64,000 nucleotides of DNA from Oligoflexus sp. Lineage in GTDB: Bacteria > Bdellovibrionota_B > Oligoflexia > Oligoflexales > Oligoflexaceae. Position numbers and translations under genes: made by a program. Below the pieces are notes generated by a model that saw only the letters and a list, made by a program, of their open reading frames with translations, did no database searches and had not been told where the DNA came from. Positions 43,150 to 51,194 of this stretch are shown one piece after another. The stretch's first letter is position 1; each line of letters begins with the position of its first letter. The stretch is taken from positions 18,395 through 82,394 of the forward strand of contig NZ_DASTAT010000099.1 of NCBI RefSeq assembly GCF_035712445.1, read 5' to 3'.

Positions 43150-45303
43150 ATGAAATTAGTCAATAATCTTATTAAGATGCTCCTGCTTGGGAGCCTTTAT
43201 CCAACGGCCGCGCAGGCGGCAGATACAATATTGCGCGTTGCCCTTCTGGGGGACAGCATCACCCGCGGCGTGCTTGCCGATGATAATCTGGGCGAAAAGG
43301 CCACGGTCAATGACATCGTGGATTTTGCCCGCATGATTGCCAACGGCAGCGTCGCTGGATACATGCCCGAAAAAGAGGGCGTGCTGAATTTCAAGCTGAT
43401 GAGCGCCAATGAATTTCTTGCTCGTGATGAACTCGCCGCTGTGCAGGGCAAGGAAAGCTGGTCCGTCCTGAGCCGCCTGCAAATGGAAAAAAATATCACA
43501 GTTGATTTCATCAATGCTGCGAAGCTCGGCGGCAGTTTCCGTATGGCTGATCTGCAGCTTGCGGTCCTTGATCGTGCCATGAAAACTCGCGGTTTTGATA
43601 CTATGGATCTTGTGATCGTCGATCTCGGCCGCATTGATCTTTCCATCTTCACCAGTGAAGCCGACTTTCAGGATCAGCTGGATATCTTTGTCAAAAAACT
43701 CGCCGAAGTCAGCCCTGGATCGCGCGTGATCTTCACCAAGGTCGCTGATATCCCTGCTTCCATCGCTCGCGCCAATCGCGTTTCGACCAGCTTTGCCGGC
43801 GCTTTGAAATTGACCTGCCGCGATATCTTCACGGCCGGTGGCGTGGCGGCGAAAACGGGTCTTGTTCCCGGGGCCGACAACGCTGAAGCCCTTGCCCGGG
43901 CTCAGGCGCGCCGCGATGCTTATAATAAAGTTCTGGCTGCCAAAGTTTCGGAACTGGCTGCTGCCGGTGCGACTGTTTCCTTGGTCGAAACCATTGCCGA
44001 ACGGAGCCCCGATGCCTGGGATGCGATCATGGCGTCCGACTGTATTCATCTGAATGCCAAGGGTCAGCGTGAAATTGCCAGCAAACTCTATCCCGCCGTC
44101 GTGAGCCTGAGCGAGGCCCCTGCGGGTCAACTGCCCGACGCTGTTCAGCTGCGTTCCGCAGGTGTGAGTGACCAGGCTCGCACGCTGTGGGATTCCTACC
44201 TTGCCTCCCTGCCTTTGGATCAACTGCAGACGAGCTGCCGCCCGTTGCTGGTCGAAGCTCAGGGCGCGTATCAAGGCAGCGCTCTCCTGTTCCATGGATT
44301 CACCGCCTGTCCGCAGCAGTTTACCGAGCTGGCCGCGGAACTCTCGGCCAAAGGCTACGCAGTCTTCATGCCTTTGAGCCCTGGCCATGGCCGGCAATTC
44401 ACCAAGGATGCCCAAGGCAAGTACACAGACAATCTTTCGGATCTTCCGACCGGACGCGCCAATGACAGCAAGAGCTATCTGAAATATTTTGATTTCGTTC
44501 GTCAGATGAATCGTGTGATTCGTGCCACAGGCGGCGAGCATATCGTCAGCGGTCTTTCCCTGGGCGCGGCGATGGCCACCTTCGCCACCATTCAGGACCC
44601 TAATCTTTGGGATCGGCAGCTGATCATGAGCCCGCTCTATGAATTGGATCAGGCTCCTGTTCACAACCTGATGGGCACCCTTTCCAATATCAATAACGCC
44701 AATCAAACAGTCGGCCGCTGGCTGGATCCCATCCTGAACACCAATCAGGGCTGGGGCGAAGGCTGTGAGAATGAACGCAATCCGAGCTGGGTGGCCCAAT
44801 TCGGTCGCGATGATATCCGCGGCGGGATCTGTCAGTTCAAGATCACGCATGTTCTGGGCGCCAATCAGTTTGGTTTTGATGTCTGGAATCTGATGCAGCC
44901 GACCCGCATCAAAACCCAGTTCGTTGTGGTGCAGGATGATCCTGTCATCAATAAGCAGCTCGTCTTCAACGGCGTCGGCCGTCTGCGCAGCGAAACCATG
45001 CCCTATAAGGCTTTCACCAGCACGAATCGGCTGGATAATGATGCGCTGGCGCGCGTCTGCTCTATCCCCTCATCGAACACGACCTGTGCTGCGAACATGA
45101 ATAAGCCCTGGGATCAGCAGGCTCTGCCTTGCGCCAACCATTCGCTACTTTCCCGTTTTGATGCACCGAATCAGAACAAGTACTGGATCGACATCCTCCT
45201 GCCGAAAGTCGTGGACTTCATCACTGAAGGTGAATTCTTCGAAGCCGGCACGAGCCGCGCTCATAATGATCCCGTCTGTGCCGGTTTCCCGGGCGCCAAC
45301 TGA
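43150..45303 (+). CDS. exported SGNH hydrolase fused to an alpha/beta-hydrolase
   Basis: A 717-residue exported protein that joins two esterase folds. After a signal peptide (about 1-23), residues about 28-330 form an SGNH/GDSL domain with G-D-S-I-T-R-G (nucleophile Ser) and S-D-C-I-H-L-N (Asp and His). Residues about 370-700 form an alpha/beta-hydrolase with oxyanion segment L-F-H-G-F-T-A-C and nucleophile elbow G-L-S-L-G. Several cysteines occur in the second half. Both active sites look intact, so it could remove two kinds of ester (for example acetyl groups and acyl chains) from one substrate. GAGGT precedes the ATG at 43150. The fusion is unusual to me. Confidence 0.85.
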   Translation: MKLVNNLIKMLLLGSLYPTAAQAADTILRVALLGDSITRGVLADDNLGEKATVNDIVDFARMIANGSVAGYMPEKEGVLNFKLMSANEFLARDELAAVQGKESWSVLSRLQMEKNITVDFINAAKLGGSFRMADLQLAVLDRAMKTRGFDTMDLVIVDLGRIDLSIFTSEADFQDQLDIFVKKLAEVSPGSRVIFTKVADIPASIARANRVSTSFAGALKLTCRDIFTAGGVAAKTGLVPGADNAEALARAQARRDAYNKVLAAKVSELAAAGATVSLVETIAERSPDAWDAIMASDCIHLNAKGQREIASKLYPAVVSLSEAPAGQLPDAVQLRSAGVSDQARTLWDSYLASLPLDQLQTSCRPLLVEAQGAYQGSALLFHGFTACPQQFTELAAELSAKGYAVFMPLSPGHGRQFTKDAQGKYTDNLSDLPTGRANDSKSYLKYFDFVRQMNRVIRATGGEHIVSGLSLGAAMATFATIQDPNLWDRQLIMSPLYELDQAPVHNLMGTLSNINNANQTVGRWLDPILNTNQGWGEGCENERNPSWVAQFGRDDIRGGICQFKITHVLGANQFGFDVWNLMQPTRIKTQFVVVQDDPVINKQLVFNGVGRLRSETMPYKAFTSTNRLDNDALARVCSIPSSNTTCAANMNKPWDQQALPCANHSLLSRFDAPNQNKYWIDILLPKVVDFITEGEFFEAGTSRAHNDPVCAGFPGAN

Positions 45304-45322
45304 TTTCTTCCGCTGACAGAAA

Positions 45323-45348
45323 AAAACCCAGGCCTAGGTCTGGGTTTT
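45323..45348. terminator. bidirectional terminator between convergent genes
   Basis: AAAACCCAG/CTGGGTTTT stem with an eight-base loop. A and T runs lie on both sides, serving the fusion hydrolase and the TonB-dependent receptor. Confidence 0.88.
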
Positions 45349-45369
45349 ATGAGTCTTAAGCTGATCTCT

Positions 45370-48105
45370 TCAAAATGTCTGCCGCACACCGATCTGAAAC
45401 TGCCGGCCGCGTACGTCGGCCCTTTCCCGATCAATGCCGACACCACCCGTGGTTCTATCAATTGTGTGAACGGTCATGATCCTGTTCTCAATATTGTAGA
45501 CACCAAGGTTCAGAGACCCGGAATCGGAATACTTAAAGCCATAACTCACATCATAGCGCGTCGCCGGCGAAATATATCCGTAGCCTGGATCCACATCGAA
45601 CTTCGAACTTTCCTGACGGCCCGTGGTCGTCGTATCGAAACTCACCGAATGCACCTTCCCTTCCAGAAACAGCGAATTGCCGAGTCGATAACGCGGGAAC
45701 CGATAGGAACCAACCTCCTCACGTTCCGGATCGGTTTGCGTGGCCTTGGTTTTCCGCGAAAGAATCCGGGAATAGGTGCTGGCCAATCCGTACTTCAGAT
45801 CACCAGCCCGGAAATGAAGGTTCGAGGCGACATCAATGCCCTGGGAACGAAGCCGACCGAGGTTCGCATAGGAGTTGTCGATGGATTCGATCTTTCCATC
45901 CGGCGAGCGGTTGATGACAGCCGAGCCCAAGGATTCCCCGTTCAGCTCTTTTTCCACCAGACGATCCAATTCCTCCTGGCCGATAACGTCCTTGATTTTT
46001 GCCGACCAGTAATCCACCGAGATATCGACAAAGTCCGCAGGTTCCGCCACGAAACCGAGGTTATAGGAAAACGAGGTTTCCTCCTGCAGATCATCATTGC
46101 CGGGGCTGTTGGCATAAACGTAATAAGAGGAAAGGTTCGCGCCGCAGGGATTGTCGGCCGGGACACTGTTGTCACAGTACTTGCGATCGACGACCTGGAC
46201 ATAACCTCCGTTATTGCGATTATGCACCTCGGCCAGCGTCGGGGCTTTGAAACCACTGCCGACGTTACCGCGGAATTTCAGTCCTTTGACAGGAGCGATG
46301 ACAACGCTGGAGCCATAGTTGAACGTACTGCCGAAATCCGAATAATGGTCATAACGTCCGGTCAAAGCCAAATCGAAGGACTTCAGGAACGGAAAATCAA
46401 ATTCAGCAAAGAGGGAATTCACATCCCGTTCGCCCTGACCACTGCTGGCAAAACTTCCAAGGTAGCGGGCCTTGGCTATCCCGGCAGTTTCCGGATAATC
46501 CTTCAGAAAGCTGCCATCCTTCGGATCCGCGCGCAGGACATACTTTTCATGGGCTGTGGAAAGCCCGGCCGCAAGACTCGCCTGGCCGCCACCCAACTCA
46601 AACAAGGGACCATTCACAAAGAAGGTTCCGCTGCTGATGCTATTCGATTCTTCGCTGTGAAGGTCAGCAAAAAAACCTTGGATAGGCGTCAGATCATCCT
46701 GGAAGATATTGATCGCTGCCGGCTCACGCGTGCTGACCGGAAAGAGATTCTGAATGAAGGCAAGGTTATCAGGCGCCTTATGGTAAGTCCGGGCGCGTTT
46801 GGTCGTGAAATGCGACGCCTCCAGGGTCCAGTCCCAGTCATCGCTCATGGTCCCTTTCAAACTGGTCAGAGCGCCCAGCGAGGTGTCCGACGTCTGCGTA
46901 TTGTCCTTGACCTCGGGAAAGAGTTTGGGGCCGGTAATCTTGATGATTTGATCATCGCTATAATTCAAACCAAGATCGCGGGCCTGCTGCTTCAGATCCT
47001 CGGGCGCATCACCAAAGCGAATGTTATAACCGCCGCCCCTCTGATTGCCCGTCGGTGTGCGGCTGGTTTCATAGCTTGCCGTCTCCACTGTTGTCGCCAG
47101 CAGAGTCGTTGATGACTGCAGATCACCGAAACTTCGCTCCAGATTCACAGTGGCAAAGCGTTCGGTTTTTTCCGGCATGAGTTCCGTCGTGCTCGCCTTA
47201 CGGAGATCGCCACGACAGAAGATGTTGTTCGGATCGTTGGGATAGGCGATCTGATTCTGCGCGGGACAGTTGGGGCTCGGACGATAGTTATAGGGTCCCG
47301 CATTGGACGGCGCTCGATCCGGATTCAAAAGGCCCCAGGCATAGGTGCCCGCAGGCGCTCCCGTCGTAGCCTGATCAAAGCCCGCGTATTCTTTCCAAAG
47401 CTGCTTGCGATCGCGCGCAAGAACGCGGGTGGACTTTCCGCCTCCGACGGCCAGCGTCACGTCCGTATCCAGAACCTGAAAGCCCGTAACTGCACTGGCC
47501 TTGACGGAGCTGCCCCCGGGATCCTGCGAGATGTTGGCCTGCGTGCTCACTTCGGAAGCCGAAACGGACTTCTTCAGGATCACGTTGATCACACCCGCCA
47601 CAGCATCCGCACCATAAACAGCCGAGGCGCTCATCTTCAAAATCTCAACCCGCTCGACCATGGCCAGCGGAATATTATTGATGTTCACTCCGCCCAGACT
47701 GGCTTCAGCCGGCAGACGGCGCCCGTTGATGAGAACCAGGGTACGGCCGGCTCCGAGGCCATGAAGATCAAGCGTGGACTGGCCTACAGACACGAATCCG
47801 CCGCCACCACCAAAGCTGCCAAAGGTATTTTCGGATTGATTCTGCAAAAGCTCACTGACCGAAGTCACGCCGGCTTTTTGAAAATCTTCCTGGCGCAGGA
47901 TCTTGGTCGGAACCGCATTCTCCACGTCGATTCTTTTCAAACGGGAGCCGGTCACCATCACCTTTTCTGATTTTTCGATCTTTTTAGGCTCCGGTTCATG
48001 CCCGGGAGCATCCTGAGCCTTAAGGGTTCCAGCCGACATTGCCGTAGCAAAGATGGCCAGGGGCAGGAGATTTTTCGGGCGGTCAGTGGGCAAGTCTCGT
48101 CTCAT
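45370..48105 (-). CDS. TonB-dependent outer-membrane receptor
   Basis: A 911-residue receptor: signal peptide (about 1-30), a TonB-box-like E-K-V-M-V-T-G-S, a plug domain (about 60-175) with V-L-I-N-G-R-R-L-P and V-Y-G-A-D-A-V-A-G-V-I-N-V, and a 22-strand barrel that ends in Q-I-G-V-R-Q-T-F. The plug type (R-R-L-P, glycine-rich loop) belongs to the oligosaccharide/peptide-like TonB receptor group rather than to classical siderophore receptors. This is a family impression, and the ligand is unknown. GAGGT precedes the start. Its upstream region of about 430 bases is long and contains repeated TTCACC motifs. Confidence 0.92.
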   Translation of the reverse strand: MRRDLPTDRPKNLLPLAIFATAMSAGTLKAQDAPGHEPEPKKIEKSEKVMVTGSRLKRIDVENAVPTKILRQEDFQKAGVTSVSELLQNQSENTFGSFGGGGGFVSVGQSTLDLHGLGAGRTLVLINGRRLPAEASLGGVNINNIPLAMVERVEILKMSASAVYGADAVAGVINVILKKSVSASEVSTQANISQDPGGSSVKASAVTGFQVLDTDVTLAVGGGKSTRVLARDRKQLWKEYAGFDQATTGAPAGTYAWGLLNPDRAPSNAGPYNYRPSPNCPAQNQIAYPNDPNNIFCRGDLRKASTTELMPEKTERFATVNLERSFGDLQSSTTLLATTVETASYETSRTPTGNQRGGGYNIRFGDAPEDLKQQARDLGLNYSDDQIIKITGPKLFPEVKDNTQTSDTSLGALTSLKGTMSDDWDWTLEASHFTTKRARTYHKAPDNLAFIQNLFPVSTREPAAINIFQDDLTPIQGFFADLHSEESNSISSGTFFVNGPLFELGGGQASLAAGLSTAHEKYVLRADPKDGSFLKDYPETAGIAKARYLGSFASSGQGERDVNSLFAEFDFPFLKSFDLALTGRYDHYSDFGSTFNYGSSVVIAPVKGLKFRGNVGSGFKAPTLAEVHNRNNGGYVQVVDRKYCDNSVPADNPCGANLSSYYVYANSPGNDDLQEETSFSYNLGFVAEPADFVDISVDYWSAKIKDVIGQEELDRLVEKELNGESLGSAVINRSPDGKIESIDNSYANLGRLRSQGIDVASNLHFRAGDLKYGLASTYSRILSRKTKATQTDPEREEVGSYRFPRYRLGNSLFLEGKVHSVSFDTTTTGRQESSKFDVDPGYGYISPATRYDVSYGFKYSDSGSLNLGVYNIENRIMTVHTIDRTTGGVGIDRERADVRGRQFQIGVRQTF

Positions 48106-48535
48106 GAAAAAGAACCTCGTTCTGTTGGATACTCACGTCCTTCTGCCGTTTACCGCCTGGTTTATCGAAAGTAAAGCTGATCCCGAATCGGGGTTCCACT
48201 TGTCGTTCTCAACTGTTGCTCACCGTTAAGCGAAACCACGGTGACCGTCACAACCCCTACCCCACAAGGCGTCCTCGGAATCATGAAATATGAAAAAATT
48301 CACCTTGTCCTGACAGTGTCCGACCGAATCTTTCACGTCAGGTGAAATCGTGCGGAAGAAGGCTGCGGCATCATGGGCAGTTCACCATTTCCCCATGTGA
48401 CGATGGGCCGCGATCATGCCGATGACGTGATTCGAGGAAGTTTCACGAAGCGTTACCTGGCAAGATTGCCCAGGCTGCCTATCACCTATTGGCCGTGATA
48501 TCCTGGATGACTCATCAATCGTTCAGGAGCATCCT
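48106..48535. other. 430-base divergent intergenic region
   Basis: It separates the TonB receptor gene from the glyoxalase-fold gene. No open frame stands out. It has one inverted TTCACCT/AGGTGAA pair and a further TTCACC copy at 48381, listed separately. Confidence 0.5.
48299..48346. promoter_or_regulatory. inverted TTCACCT repeats upstream of the TonB receptor gene
   Basis: TTCACCT at 48299-48305 and AGGTGAA at 48340-48346, widened on both sides by partly matching GAC/GTC bases. The arms are far apart (34 bases), so two separate half-sites for one regulator are more likely than a simple palindrome. Confidence 0.3.
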
Positions 48536-49081
48536 ATGTCAGCCAAAAAGAAAAAGACCAAGGCAAAAGCCAAAAAGACCACAAAAAAGAAGCCGGCGCG
48601 CAAGACCAGCAAAATCCGTGCAAAAGTCAGCCCCATCCCCGAGGGCTACCGCACGATCACGACCTCCCTCATTCTCAACGGAGCCGGGGCGACCATTGAT
48701 TTTTGCAAAGCCGCTTTCGGCGCCAAAGTCCGAAGCTCGATCGAGGGTCCGAACGGCCTTATCATGCACGCCGTACTGAAGATCGGTGATTCCCTGCTTC
48801 ATATCGGGGAAGCCATGCAGACTTTCACCACGCGATCGAGCGTCATACTTTACGTGAAAAATGCGGATAGGACCATGGAGGCAGCCGTGGCCGCTGGCGC
48901 TGAGATCGTTATGCCGCTCGAAAACACCTTCTGGGGTGACCGCTACGGAGTCGTGAAAGATCCCCAGGGGAATCAATGGGAAATCGCAACCCACATCGAA
49001 AATGTCTCCAGCGCGGAATTGAAAAAACGCAGCAAAGCGATCATGGTCGAAATCGCCAGGAGTGGATCCCGAGGGGGTTGA
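48536..49081 (+). CDS. VOC/PhnB-like glyoxalase-fold protein with lysine-rich N-terminal tail
   Basis: A 181-residue protein. Residues 1-35 are an H1-histone-like tail of Lys, Ala and Thr (K-K-K-K-T-K-A-K-A-K-K-T). Residues about 38-160 are a VOC domain of the PhnB-like kind, with the pattern I-D-F-C-K-A-A-F-G-A and W-G-D-R-Y-G-V-V-K-D-P-Q-G-N-Q-W. The metal-ligand positions of true glyoxalase I are incomplete, as usual in this group, so activity is unknown. AGGAG precedes the start. The basic tail may bind nucleic acid, which is inference. The P450 gene follows after 33 bases on the same strand. Confidence 0.85.
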   Translation: MSAKKKKTKAKAKKTTKKKPARKTSKIRAKVSPIPEGYRTITTSLILNGAGATIDFCKAAFGAKVRSSIEGPNGLIMHAVLKIGDSLLHIGEAMQTFTTRSSVILYVKNADRTMEAAVAAGAEIVMPLENTFWGDRYGVVKDPQGNQWEIATHIENVSSAELKKRSKAIMVEIARSGSRGG

Positions 49082-49114
49082 TGGTATACGATCGCCAGGC
49101 AGGAGGCCCCGACC

Positions 49115-50335
49115 ATGAAAGCTACGACATTGATTCGCTATAACGAAGGTCCCTTTGAGGCGCGCACTCTGTTCATTCGTCTCTGCGCCTGGCTTCAGGG
49201 CAAAAACGTGCTCCTTCTCGATTCCGATCCAGCGGAATGCGCTCGGGCCCTCGCCAGCTCCGAAACCAAAGGCAGCTTCATCGAAACCATCTTTGCGATT
49301 CCCGCCTGGCGACCACTCTATTCCGTCGAGTCCGAAGACGGGGCCCGCTGGAAAGAACTGGCTGAAAGTTGCGCCAGGGTTTTGCGTCAATTGAAGTGGA
49401 AAGACGCGATCGCTGGCCTTCTGGATAAGTCTGTCCAGGGCCTCGCCATCACCCAGTATTCGGGTCCTGCTCTGGATTCGGAATGCATTTCCAGACTCGT
49501 GCTGCGCACTCTTTACGAAATACTCTTCGAAGAGACGATCACGCCGGCCGATGAAACGCTCTTCTTCCAAAGCTCCATCGAATGGCGCAAGGAAATCGCC
49601 GTGAAAGGCGCCGGCAATAGCGATATCAAAAGCAAGGCCGCGCAGCGTCTTCTTGAAATTGTTATGAATTCAAAATATCAGAGCGGACTTCAGCAATCCT
49701 CGGATCCCATGCTGTGGCTCTCCGTCTTCGGCCAGCCCTTTCTGATTTCGCCACAGATCAATGTCAGCGACATCATGGTGGCGACGTTTGCGTTTCTGCG
49801 TCAGCATCCTGCTTATTATCAGCTCGTCCAAAAGAAAGCGGCTGAGAATGATACGAGGTACCTGAACGCTGTCATCATGGAAGCCATTCGTCTTCAGCAC
49901 CCCTTCCCCATTCTGGAGCGCGAGCTGACCCGCGATGTCGTGCTTCAGGGACGGAATGTGAAGGCAGGCACCCAGATATTCGTGCCGTTGGATCAATTCA
50001 AACAGGACCCCTCTTTTCGACCGGAAGACTGGTTGAACGAAGACCGTCCCCACCCCTTCCAAAGTCTGGCGTTTGGCGCCGGAAAAAGAATGTGCCCCGG
50101 CAAGATGCTGGCCACTCACCTCATGGTCGCCCTGCTCGGGTCGCTCGTCCGAAATGTTCCTTTGGAGCGCATTCAACCTGAGCATGGTCATCGTTTCAGC
50201 GGCCGCAATAACGATGGCAAAGAAGGGCTGGGCGAATCCCTTTATCAGCTGCGAAAGTTCCTGGGGGCTCTCTGGCGAAGCTTTCAGATCGGACGTTCAG
50301 GAAAGCGGACCCTGCAGAAAAAATTGCGCGACTGA
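49115..50335 (+). CDS. cytochrome P450, divergent
   Basis: A 406-residue haem-thiolate protein. The Cys-ligand loop is A-F-G-A-G-K-R-M-C-P-G (Cys about residue 327) and the K-helix E-A-I-R is at about 255, followed by the expected beta region and P-x-x-W. The I-helix segment before it (D-I-M-V-A-T-F-A-F-L) lacks the usual A-G-x-(D/E)-T oxygen-activation motif, so normal monooxygenation is doubtful; peroxide use, isomerase chemistry or loss of activity are possible. AGGAGG precedes the ATG. It follows the VOC protein by 33 bases, and its end overlaps the convergent DUF2784 gene by 39 bases. Confidence 0.82.
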   Translation: MKATTLIRYNEGPFEARTLFIRLCAWLQGKNVLLLDSDPAECARALASSETKGSFIETIFAIPAWRPLYSVESEDGARWKELAESCARVLRQLKWKDAIAGLLDKSVQGLAITQYSGPALDSECISRLVLRTLYEILFEETITPADETLFFQSSIEWRKEIAVKGAGNSDIKSKAAQRLLEIVMNSKYQSGLQQSSDPMLWLSVFGQPFLISPQINVSDIMVATFAFLRQHPAYYQLVQKKAAENDTRYLNAVIMEAIRLQHPFPILERELTRDVVLQGRNVKAGTQIFVPLDQFKQDPSFRPEDWLNEDRPHPFQSLAFGAGKRMCPGKMLATHLMVALLGSLVRNVPLERIQPEHGHRFSGRNNDGKEGLGESLYQLRKFLGALWRSFQIGRSGKRTLQKKLRD

Positions 50336-50713
50336 GGCGATTCCAACCGCAAGGAAGATGCTTTCGAACATCCAATCCTTGAAGGGTATTTTGAAAATCG
50401 CTTCCACCCAGTAATCGAAAAAGCCCGTCGTATAAAGGGGCATTCCAGCCCTGATCCGGCAGTGATTTTCCCAAACCATCAAAGGACAGGGTTTGCCCAT
50501 GATCACTTCACCCGCAATGAAGAGCACGAGTCCAAGATGAGCATACCGCAGCCAGGGATTCAGCACCCAAGGCCAGGCAAGCCAGACACCCAGAGGCACG
50601 AGCAAAGGCATCAGCAAAACAAAAAGGGAACATGCGACATGCAGCGCGAGAATAATCTGCGCAAAGAATTTCCATCTGCGAATGGAAAGGGCCCCACTTT
50701 CAGATTGCTGCAC
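50297..50713 (-). CDS. DUF2784 membrane protein
   Basis: A 138-residue inner-membrane protein with four probable helices (about 18-38, 44-58, 60-75 and 115-133) and the DUF2784 signature P-C-P-L-M-V-W-E-N-H between helices 3 and 4. The conserved Cys, Trp and His suggest a cofactor or quinone site, but no function is known to me. Its 3' end runs 39 bases into the P450 gene on the opposite strand. Confidence 0.85.
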   Translation of the reverse strand: MQQSESGALSIRRWKFFAQIILALHVACSLFVLLMPLLVPLGVWLAWPWVLNPWLRYAHLGLVLFIAGEVIMGKPCPLMVWENHCRIRAGMPLYTTGFFDYWVEAIFKIPFKDWMFESIFLAVGIASVAQFFLQGPLS

Positions 50714-50889
50714 GGCTCGTCTCCCTTTTCTTTAATGGGTTCATTAAAGCAAAATCACGCGCGGGTGGGAAGTCATGTCCCGAGCGGCTGCATTTTTGTG
50801 GGTATGCGCCAAATTGCATATTGATCCCGGCCTTGGGATGAAGCACCATCGGCCTCGAAAATTCGTTTCGCATCCCTGTGAGGCAGACC

Positions 50890-51183
50890 ATGAGTCATCA
50901 ACTGGAAATAGAATACTGCCGCATGTGCCGCTGGACCCTGCGAGCCTTTTGGCTGGCGCAGGAGCTTTTGCAAACCTTTGAAGAGGACTTCGCAGAAGTC
51001 CGTATGAAACCAACGACGGGTGGGGTTTTTAAGGTTCGAGTGAATGACCGGGAAATCTGGTGCCGCAAGGCGGACAACGGCTTTCCCGAGCCTAAAGTCT
51101 TAAAGCAGCGCGTCAGGGAAGTGATCGATCCGGAGCGTGATCTGGGGCACATCGACCGCCAAAAACCGGAGCCGACCACCTGA
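50890..51183 (+). CDS. SelW/Rdx-family thioredoxin-like protein (Cys form)
   Basis: A 97-residue protein of the SelT/SelW/SelH family. It opens with E-I-E-Y-C-R-M-C, the C-x-x-C redox motif in the first beta-alpha unit, and has the family G-G-V-F-K-V-R-V and F-P-E-P-K-V-L-K-Q-R-V-R segments. Cysteine stands where animal members have selenocysteine. A redox role with thiol partners is inferred from the family. ATG at 50890 has GAGG upstream. It converges with the propeller lipoprotein, 11 bases from its stop. Confidence 0.85.
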   Translation: MSHQLEIEYCRMCRWTLRAFWLAQELLQTFEEDFAEVRMKPTTGGVFKVRVNDREIWCRKADNGFPEPKVLKQRVREVIDPERDLGHIDRQKPEPTT

Positions 51184-51194
51184 CACTTTAAAAC

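Noticed and set aside
43156-44850. 564-codon open frame on the minus strand
   Set aside because: It is antisense to the SGNH/alpha-beta-hydrolase fusion and shows no motif or ribosome site.
45349-47112. 587-codon open frame on the plus strand
   Set aside because: It is antisense to the TonB-dependent receptor gene, and its composition is that of a shadow frame.
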